From positions 1 to 11,245 of the forward strand of contig PMKG01000186.1 of NCBI GenBank assembly GCA_003157675.1: DNA of 11,245 bases, given 5' to 3'. A program made the position numbers and the translations under genes. The notes under the pieces are model-generated. The model worked only from the letters and a program-made list of their open reading frames with translations, was not told where the DNA came from and did not search any database. The DNA is from Acidobacteriota bacterium (lineage in GTDB: Bacteria > Acidobacteriota > Vicinamibacteria > Vicinamibacterales > Fen-181). This document shows positions 6,984 through 11,245 of this stretch, piece after piece; the stretch's first letter is position 1; each line of letters starts with the position of its first letter.

Positions 6984-7550
6984 TCAGCCGGAGCCGCCGC
7001 TGGGTGCGGCGTCTGACCGGGGTTCCCCGTTCAGCTTGAATCCGATCCGTCGGTGCCTGAACACTGGCGTCGGCCCGAGCAGCGCCTTGATCGCCTGCAC
7101 GACTGCGACCAACTGTGAGTCGTGGTCAGCGAGCTTCCGCTCCAGGTCGTCGAGACGCTGCGCGAGCGCGCGATGTTCCGAGAAGACGCGTCGAATCCTG
7201 ACGAAAGCCCTCACGACGAAGACGCTGACGTCCACCGCACGTCTGGAGTTGAGAACACTTGCTGCCATTATCGCGCCATGCTCGGTGAACGCGTACGGGA
7301 GGGTCTTCGCGAACTTGAGGCGCGCGAGGTGGTCGCAATTTGCGACCACCTCGGATTTCTCCGGACCGGTTAGCCGGAACCTGAAATCCTCGGGAAACCG
7401 CGCGCGGTTCCGTTTGACCTGTTCGTTGAGTCGCTTGGTCGTCACGCCGTAGAACGCCGCAAGGTCCGAATCGACGATGACCTTCTCGCTGCGAATCAGG
7501 AGGATCCGGCGTTCGACCGCCTCGACCTTGATCAGCTTCGTCTTCGACAT
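6984..7550 (-). CDS. ORF6N domain-containing protein
   Basis: A 188-residue protein matching the ORF6N family, a DNA-binding domain of phage and mobile-element origin also found on chromosomes. Visible blocks are the helix-turn-helix-like SDLAAFYGVTTKRLNEQVKRN (about 29-48), the hallmark RFPEDFRFRLT (51-61) and AFTEHGAIMAASVLNS (87-102). A charged heptad-like segment from about 125 to 155 (HRALAQRLDDLERKLADHDSQL) is probably a coiled coil for oligomerisation. The ATG at 7550 is preferred over the GTG at 7556 because a GGAG lies 5 nt before it. Such proteins are thought to be regulators, but the target is unknown. It heads a possible three-gene leftward operon. Confidence 0.9.
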   Translation of the reverse strand: MSKTKLIKVEAVERRILLIRSEKVIVDSDLAAFYGVTTKRLNEQVKRNRARFPEDFRFRLTGPEKSEVVANCDHLARLKFAKTLPYAFTEHGAIMAASVLNSRRAVDVSVFVVRAFVRIRRVFSEHRALAQRLDDLERKLADHDSQLVAVVQAIKALLGPTPVFRHRRIGFKLNGEPRSDAAPSGGSG

Positions 7551-7973
7551 GGTCACTCCGTCTCGCTCGTTGCTGGTAGTCGCACCTCGCGATCACCAGT
7601 CGTCCGTGCCCAGCCAACCGTCACCACGCCGTCCTGACCGGCGAACGTGGTCTCTCCGAGAAGTTGCAAGTGCCGGTCCGGGGTCGGGGCGCGGGAGTCC
7701 GGCCGACCGGGCCCATCCGGGTTGTCGTTTTGATGGGTGGCGGGACAACTGGAGGCCCTGCCTGGACTTGAGCGGAATCGATGCGGCCGGGGCCGGGTGA
7801 TGCCGTCGGCGCCGCAATTAACTGTCGTGGATGGTCGGAAGGCGACGTGGGCAGGCAGGAACGTGCACGCCAACGGTCCGCCGAAGTTCGATATCCTGCG
7901 TACCGGATATCGTCCTCAATCGCCCGGCGGCAGAAAGTCGTTGAATGCGAACGGCTTGGCTCCTCTGACGTGA
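7551..7973. other. Gene-poor stretch between ORF6N and the VapC remnant
   Basis: No convincing gene is present here on either strand. A minus-strand open frame at 7873-7553 ends just before the ORF6N start and has a mildly protein-like tail (LLGETTFAGQDGVVTVGWARTTGDREV) but no family match I can name. The antitoxin expected just upstream of vapC is not recognisable. The one clear structure is the perfect inverted repeat at 7889-7912. The stretch probably consists of decayed sequence plus the ORF6N upstream region. Confidence 0.5.
7889..7912. repeat. Perfect 8-bp inverted repeat upstream of the VapC remnant
   Basis: CGATATCC (7889-7896) and GGATATCG (7905-7912) are exact reverse complements around TGCGTACC. 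Each arm also contains the palindrome GATATC. It lies 61 bp before the first sense codon of the VapC remnant, a plausible place for a VapBC operator left behind after loss of the antitoxin gene. No promoter boxes are evident around it. Confidence 0.55.
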
Positions 7974-8360
7974 CCTGGCGCGCCGGACGGTGTCCGGCGG
8001 CGCTTCCAGCACGCGGTCTCCAGGGACGCGACGGTCCTCCTTTCCTCTGTCGTCACCTTCGAACTCTGGTACGGCGTGGGCAAGAGCCGGCAGACGGAGT
8101 CGAACAGGCGGCGGTTGGAAGCGTTCTGCGCGGGCCCGCTCGACTGGATCCCATTCGATGACGAGGACGCGAGAGAAGCGGGCTCGGTGAGGGCCGAGCT
8201 CGAGGCGGCCGGAAAGCCGATTGGCGCCGACGACGTGCTCCTCGCCGGCCAGGCCCGGCGCCGCGGCGCGACGCTCGTGACCTCCAACCAGCGCGAGTTC
8301 GACCGGGTCCGCGGCCTCAGGTGGGAGGACTGGTCGGCCGGTCGGGCCAGGAGGCGCTGA
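7974..8360 (+). pseudogene. VapC (PIN-domain) toxin remnant lacking its N-terminus
   Basis: In this frame 128 codons of good PIN-domain sequence run from just after a TGA at 7971 to the TGA at 8358. The segment PDGVRRRFQHAVSRDATVLL matches what follows the first strand in VapC toxins. TFELWYGVGKS carries the conserved Glu, GADDVLLAGQA the central Asp, and TLVTSNQREFDRVRGL the C-terminal motif. The opening LLDTN-type strand with the first catalytic Asp, about 20 residues, is missing. There is no start codon before the GTG at 8076, which lies in mid-domain. Three of four catalytic positions remain, but a functional ribonuclease is unlikely. No VapB gene is seen upstream. Indels just upstream, near 7950-7975, probably destroyed the start. 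Confidence 0.75.
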
Positions 8361-8370
8361 CCGGCGCCCC

Positions 8371-8391
8371 CTGAGCCTTGAGCCCTGAGCC
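8371..8391. repeat. Three tandem heptamers, (C/T)TGAGCC
   Basis: CTGAGCC, TTGAGCC and CTGAGCC follow each other without gaps between the stop of the VapC remnant and the stop of the oxidoreductase gene on the other strand. It is a short tandem repeat in a 36-bp convergent gap. Confidence 0.6.
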
Positions 8392-8396
8392 TTCTT

Positions 8397-9536
8397 CTAC
8401 GTCCGGCTCACCGTCTTCTCGTAGCGGATGTCCCGCTCGGCAAGGTGCGCGAGCACGAACTCCAGGCACTCCGGGACCTCGCCGACGAATTCGGGCGGGT
8501 TCACGCCGGGCCGCTTGAATTTCCCTTCCGCCAGCAGGCGCACGCCCGCCGTTCCCGTATAGCCGGTCGTCCGCGCCATCGACGTGACCTTGTTCTTCGC
8601 GTCGAAGCGATCGAGCAGGTCGTACGTCACCGTCTCGCGCCGTCCCTGCGCGTCGTCGCCCTCGACGATCACGCGCATCACGGTGAAGTCCTCTTCGCCC
8701 GGCTTGAGCTGCCACTTCGGGAACATGACGCGCGAGGTGAACTCGAGCGGCGAGATCATCACGCCGTGCACGTCGATCGGCGTCTTGTCGAAGAACCCGG
8801 ACTCGCGCAGCATCTCCATCAGCCGGATGTGGCCCGGGAACCGGAGGGTCTTCTCCTTCATGTTCGGGCACCGGATCGTCTTCGCCAGCGACCGCAGGCC
8901 GTCGGTGTTGAACGACTCGAGCGTCCCGATCCCCGGGAAGAACAGCAGTTCCGCGTCGCTGAGCGCCGTGCGGACCACCTCGTGGCCGTTCTCGATGTAG
9001 CGCGCCGGGCGCGTGTACTCCTCGATGACGTCGATGGGCGAGAAGACGGCCTTGTACTCGAACGGAAACTCGCGAACGACCGGCAGCCCGCCAACCAGAA
9101 TCTCAACCTTCGACAGCGTCGCCATCTGCTTCTGGTGGTACCCCGCGAACATGTTGCTCATGCCCGGGGCCACGCCGAAGTCGACGAGCGCGGTGACGCC
9201 CTTCGCCTTGGCCAGGCCGTCGAGGTCGAACGGGTCCTCCGGGAAGAACGCAATGTCGACGATGTCGCGACCGGCTTCGAGGACGGCCTTGAGCGTCGCC
9301 TTGCCCATGAACCCCGGCACCGCCCCGACGACGATGTCGAAGGGCTCGACCAGCCGCGTGATGCGGACGGGGTCCGACAGGTCGGCCACGATCGTCTTGA
9401 TCTGCGGGTAGTCCTTGAACGCCGAGTTGAGCGCCGCCTCGCTCCGATCGACGGAAGTGACGTCGTAGTATTTCGTCAGGTCCTTGGCCATTTCCTTGCC
9501 GACCAGGCCCGCCCCGAGCACGATGATGCGTTTCAC
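8397..9536 (-). CDS. Saccharopine dehydrogenase-family NAD(P)-binding oxidoreductase
   Basis: A 379-residue cytoplasmic protein starting at a GTG (9536) with GGAGG 7 nt before it. The frame extends upstream to 10373 but that part is the shadow of the exonuclease gene. Residues 4-13 (IIVLGAGLVG) form a Rossmann dinucleotide-binding loop. The Asp in VTSVDRS (30) at the end of the second strand suggests NAD(H) over NADP(H). VDFGVAPGMSNMFAGY (118-133) and the following alpha/beta region match the saccharopine dehydrogenase-like catalytic domain. The length of about 380 is usual for bacterial members, including lysine-pathway enzymes and carboxynorspermidine dehydrogenase-like proteins. The sequence alone does not decide the substrate. 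It is 80 bp downstream of the exonuclease gene on the same strand. Confidence 0.88.
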   Translation of the reverse strand: MKRIIVLGAGLVGKEMAKDLTKYYDVTSVDRSEAALNSAFKDYPQIKTIVADLSDPVRITRLVEPFDIVVGAVPGFMGKATLKAVLEAGRDIVDIAFFPEDPFDLDGLAKAKGVTALVDFGVAPGMSNMFAGYHQKQMATLSKVEILVGGLPVVREFPFEYKAVFSPIDVIEEYTRPARYIENGHEVVRTALSDAELLFFPGIGTLESFNTDGLRSLAKTIRCPNMKEKTLRFPGHIRLMEMLRESGFFDKTPIDVHGVMISPLEFTSRVMFPKWQLKPGEEDFTVMRVIVEGDDAQGRRETVTYDLLDRFDAKNKVTSMARTTGYTGTAGVRLLAEGKFKRPGVNPPEFVGEVPECLEFVLAHLAERDIRYEKTVSRT

Positions 9537-9616
9537 GTATGACCTCCCGCGATGATTGCCGGCCGGGCGAATGGACGCCCTCGCGGCCCGAGACACACGT
9601 CGAACCGCATCAGCTA

Positions 9617-10243
9617 TCATCGCCCGGCACGGTGGGATTCGCCAAGCGCCCGACGTGCGCCTGACGCGCCGACGGTAATGACGCCGCGCTTGACGAGTTC
9701 GAAGAAGCAGGCCGCGCACGCGGCGACGTCGGCGCCAGCCTCGTGCGCGCCGCTGAAACCGGTGCCGTGGAGGATCGAGTAGAGCTGTTCGAGCGTCGGC
9801 CACTTGTAGCCGTAGGGGCCGGGCAGGCGGCAGAAGTCGGTGCTCTGACGCATCGTGCAGATCATCGACGGCGGGCCAAAGGGCGGCTTCTGTCCGAGCC
9901 GGAGGTATTCGGCGCCGATCACGCTGCCGTCGAAATTCGCGTTGTGGGCGACGATCACCTTCGCCGACGAAGCCGCCGACGACAGGGCGCCGAGCACGTC
10001 GGCGATGGGAAGGCCTTCGGCCATCGCGCGCTCGGTCGTGATGCCGTGGATCCGGACGGCGTCGGGGGGAATCGTGAACCCCTCGGGCCGCACGATCCGG
10101 CTTTCGGCGAGCACGCGCGCCTGCCCGGCATCGTAGAGCGCCCAGCCGATCTGGACGGCGCGCGGCCAATTCGCGACGTCGGCCACCGGCGCCCGCCAGT
10201 TTCGCGGCAACCCGCTCGTTTCGCAATCGACGACGAGGTACAT
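9617..10243 (-). CDS. DEDDh-type 3'-5' exonuclease (DnaQ-like)
   Basis: A 208-residue protein with all three exonuclease motifs. Exo I is VVDCETSG with Asp6 and Glu8, Exo II is AHNANFDGSVI with Asp105, and Exo III is HEAGAD with His167 and Asp172. This makes it a DEDDh two-metal exonuclease acting on DNA or RNA 3' ends. The start at 10243 puts the catalytic Asp near the N-terminus, as is usual, and has GGAGG 4 nt upstream; the longer frame to 10411 only shadows higA. There is no polymerase or other domain, so it is a stand-alone proofreading-like or RNase T/oligoribonuclease-like enzyme of unknown target. It lies 38 bp downstream of higA on the same strand and may be co-transcribed with the toxin-antitoxin pair. 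Confidence 0.9.
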   Translation of the reverse strand: MYLVVDCETSGLPRNWRAPVADVANWPRAVQIGWALYDAGQARVLAESRIVRPEGFTIPPDAVRIHGITTERAMAEGLPIADVLGALSSAASSAKVIVAHNANFDGSVIGAEYLRLGQKPPFGPPSMICTMRQSTDFCRLPGPYGYKWPTLEQLYSILHGTGFSGAHEAGADVAACAACFFELVKRGVITVGASGARRALGESHRAGR

Positions 10244-10281
10244 GGCGCCTCCGGGCGGCTGCAACGCGTTCTGCCGCCGCG

Positions 10282-10581
10282 CTACGCCGCCGTCTTGCTC
10301 CACGGCTTGATCTGGCGCAGGCGGTCCGCCAGTGCCACCTCGGCGACCTCGATGTCGTGCGCCGCCTGCGCACGAAGCCAGTACCCGCTCGAGAGACCGA
10401 AGAACCGGCACAGCCGCAAGTCGGTGTCGGCCGTCACCGCGCGTTTACCGGCGACGATGTCGCCGATGCGCTGGGCGGGAACGCCGATCGCCTTGGCGAG
10501 CCGATATCGGGTGATGCCCATCGGCTTCAGGAACTCCTCCAGCAGCAGCTCGCCGGGCGTCACCGGCCTGAGCCTGGTCAT
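10282..10581 (-). CDS. higA: HigA-family antitoxin
   Basis: A 99-residue XRE-type helix-turn-helix protein. It opens RPVTPGELLLEEFLKPMGITRYRLAKAIGVP, then has the recognition region RIGDIVAGKRAVTADTDLRL (39-57) and the family ending GYWLRAQAAHDIEVA. These are the diagnostic blocks of HigA antitoxins, which neutralise HigB and repress the operon through the helix-turn-helix. The ATG at 10581 lies 5 bp after the higB stop, within reach of a GAGGTGAGG ribosome binding site. The order toxin-then-antitoxin is normal for higBA. Confidence 0.92.
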   Translation of the reverse strand: MTRLRPVTPGELLLEEFLKPMGITRYRLAKAIGVPAQRIGDIVAGKRAVTADTDLRLCRFFGLSSGYWLRAQAAHDIEVAEVALADRLRQIKPWSKTAA

Positions 10582-10586
10582 GTGCC

Positions 10587-10871
10587 TCACCTCTGGTGAT
10601 AGTCGACGATCTCGACGTCTGCCGCGCCGGCCGACGTCCAGCGAAAGCACACACGAAACCGGTCGTTGACGCGAATACTGTACTGGCCGGCCCGGTCGCC
10701 CCTGAGCGCCTCGAGTCGGTTGCCCGGTGGAATGCGCAGAGCGGCGAGGCGCCCCGCGATCTGCAGCTGCCGCAACTTGCGTCGCGCGATCGACTCGATG
10801 CTCGCGAAGCGTGCGACTCGCCGACCGCTCGCAAGCGCCTCTGTGCCGGCGTCACTGAACGAGACGATCAC
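10587..10871 (-). CDS. higB: HigB-family (RelE/ParE superfamily) toxin
   Basis: A 94-residue protein of the HigB type, predicted to be a ribosome-dependent mRNA endonuclease. The core runs RRKLRQLQIAGRLAALRIPPG, then LEALRGDRAGQYSIRVNDRFRVCF and the C-terminal strand VEIVDYH, the conserved positions of the RelE fold. The frame stays open to 11051, but that part crosses a strong terminator. The start is taken at the GTG (10871), giving VIVSFSDAGTEAL, the usual HigB opening. No good ribosome binding site precedes it, and the -10 box is only 12 nt upstream, so the leader is very short. It is intact and paired with an intact antitoxin. Confidence 0.88.
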   Translation of the reverse strand: MIVSFSDAGTEALASGRRVARFASIESIARRKLRQLQIAGRLAALRIPPGNRLEALRGDRAGQYSIRVNDRFRVCFRWTSAGAADVEIVDYHQR

Positions 10872-10883
10872 AACCGCGTCGCC

Positions 10884-10912
10884 ATGGTAACGCCACGCGT
10901 TATTAACGTCAA
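10884..10912 (-). promoter_or_regulatory. Predicted higBA promoter
   Basis: On the minus strand TTGACG (10912-10907, 5 of 6 to the -35 consensus) is separated by 17 bp from TACCAT (10889-10884, 4 of 6 to the -10 consensus). The higB GTG begins 12 nt further on, which predicts a leader of about 5 nt. Confidence 0.5.
10888..10902. repeat. Inverted repeat in the higBA promoter spacer (operator candidate)
   Basis: TAACGC (10888-10893) and GCGTTA (10897-10902) are exact reverse complements around CAC and fill the space between the -35 and -10 boxes. HigA antitoxins bind short palindromes in their own promoter, so this is the natural operator candidate. Confidence 0.55.
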
Positions 10913-10954
10913 GCGTGAATAGCCGAGACCGCAGTTGACGATGGACCCCCGGAA

Positions 10955-10988
10955 GAGAAAAGCCCCCGGGGCCGCAACCCCGAGGGGC
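10955..10988 (-). terminator. Rho-independent terminator of the helicase gene
   Basis: Read leftwards, the arms GCCCC-T-CGGGG and CCCCGGGGGC pair over 10 bp with one bulged T around the loop TTGCGG, followed by TTTTCTC. It lies about 80 bp past the stop of the helicase gene and before the higBA promoter. It therefore ends helicase transcription and insulates higBA. Confidence 0.8.
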
Positions 10989-11009
10989 CCACGGAGCATG
11001 CCCCGTGGG
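10988..11009. repeat. Second hairpin directly upstream of the terminator
   Basis: CCCACGG (10988-10994) and CCGTGGG (11003-11009) form a perfect 7-bp stem with an 8-nt loop, abutting the terminator stem. It has no T-tract of its own. It may protect the mRNA 3' end or assist termination. Confidence 0.5.
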
Positions 11010-11067
11010 GGTGGATGGACCGAGTATCGGCGACAGCGGTCGCAGCGTCAAGAACCTGCTGCAAACG

Positions 11068-11245
11068 TCAACCTTCTGGCCGCTCCAGCTCCCCCCGCAC
11101 CTTGGTGTTGGCGAGGATCACCAGCCGGTCCAGGGCGCGAGTGCAGCCGACGTAGAGCAGCGAGCGCTGCGCCGGCGTCATGAGCTCCTCGATGTCGGTG
11201 ACAACCACGGCCGGCGCCTCGAGGCCCTTGAAGCGGTAGATCGAG
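11068..11245 (-). CDS. C-terminus of a UvrD/Rep-like superfamily I helicase (partial)
   Basis: The last 58 codons of a gene entering from the right edge and ending at the TGA at 11070-11068. IYRFKGLEAPAVVVTDIEE matches helicase motif V of the UvrD C-terminal domain. SLLYVGCTRALDRLVIL matches motif VI, including its arginine. These are the final conserved motifs of ATP-dependent superfamily I DNA helicases. The subfamily cannot be told from this fragment. The intrinsic terminator follows about 80 bp downstream. Confidence 0.85.
   Translation of the reverse strand, partial: SIYRFKGLEAPAVVVTDIEELMTPAQRSLLYVGCTRALDRLVILANTKVRGELERPEG

Noticed and set aside
7553..7873. Minus-strand 106-codon frame ending just before ORF6N
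   Set aside because: No recognisable family, Pro/Arg-rich first half, and no convincing ribosome binding site. It is only noted in the gene-poor region entry.
7818..8012. Minus-strand frame containing SQAVRI, reminiscent of the VapB motif SQAVRL
   Set aside because: It lies on the opposite strand to the VapC remnant, partly overlaps it, and the rest of the frame lacks any VapB pattern. The match is a short coincidence.
9537..10373. Upstream extension of the oxidoreductase frame to 10373
   Set aside because: This part lies over the exonuclease gene in another frame and is Arg-rich without family features. The GTG at 9536 with GGAGG and the Rossmann motif mark the true start.
10872..11051. 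Long N-terminal extension of HigB to 11051
   Set aside because: It crosses the strong terminator and the promoter, and HigB proteins are about 90-100 residues, matching the GTG start at 10871.
1..11245. CRISPR arrays, tRNA or rRNA genes, transposases, integrases
   Set aside because: No regularly spaced repeats, tRNA-like cloverleaf, rRNA sequence or DDE/tyrosine recombinase motifs were seen on either strand by eye.

Overview
The window is about 11.2 kb of GC-rich chromosomal DNA. The gene set suggests an environmental bacterium of the Acidobacteriota/Vicinamibacteria kind: a secreted protein with sortilin/VPS10-like Asp-box repeats, a YncE-like secreted protein, and a secreted protein with a carboxypeptidase-regulatory-like domain. 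This placement is inferred from gene families and base composition only; no rRNA or marker gene is present. Nearly every gene lies on the minus strand. The exceptions are a 117-codon gene near 4.2 kb and a broken VapC toxin near 8.1 kb.

Positions 1-2662 carry two exported-protein genes reading leftwards. One is the start of a beta-propeller-like protein that runs off the left edge. The other is an Asp-box (sortilin-like) protein whose reading frame is broken by one missing base near 1269, so it is read as two pieces. Positions 2772-5691 hold two different ATPases of the COG1373 type (AAA_14 plus DUF4143), with a small plus-strand gene of unknown function between them. Each ATPase has an AT-rich core promoter whose -10 box ends exactly 7 nt before the chosen ATG, which predicts leaderless mRNAs. 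Each core promoter is straddled by an inverted repeat.

Positions 5801-7550 are a possible leftward operon: an ORF6N-domain protein, a VOC-fold protein, and an exported carboxypeptidase-regulatory-like protein. The last two are tightly coupled. Positions 7551-8360 are a gene-poor stretch with a perfect inverted repeat, followed by the remains of a VapC (PIN) toxin that lacks its N-terminus and has no recognisable antitoxin. A saccharopine dehydrogenase-family oxidoreductase follows at 8397-9536, then a DEDDh 3'-5' exonuclease and a complete HigB-HigA toxin-antitoxin pair (10871 leftwards). A strong intrinsic terminator near 10970 ends transcription of a helicase gene whose last 58 codons enter from the right edge.

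The window is best read as housekeeping and exported-protein genes interleaved with small selfish or regulatory modules: two DUF4143 ATPases, ORF6N, a VapC remnant and HigBA. I see no complete undescribed system. The most notable pattern is the repeated short, AT-rich, leaderless-type promoter overlapped by an inverted repeat at the ATPase genes, with a related arrangement at higBA.
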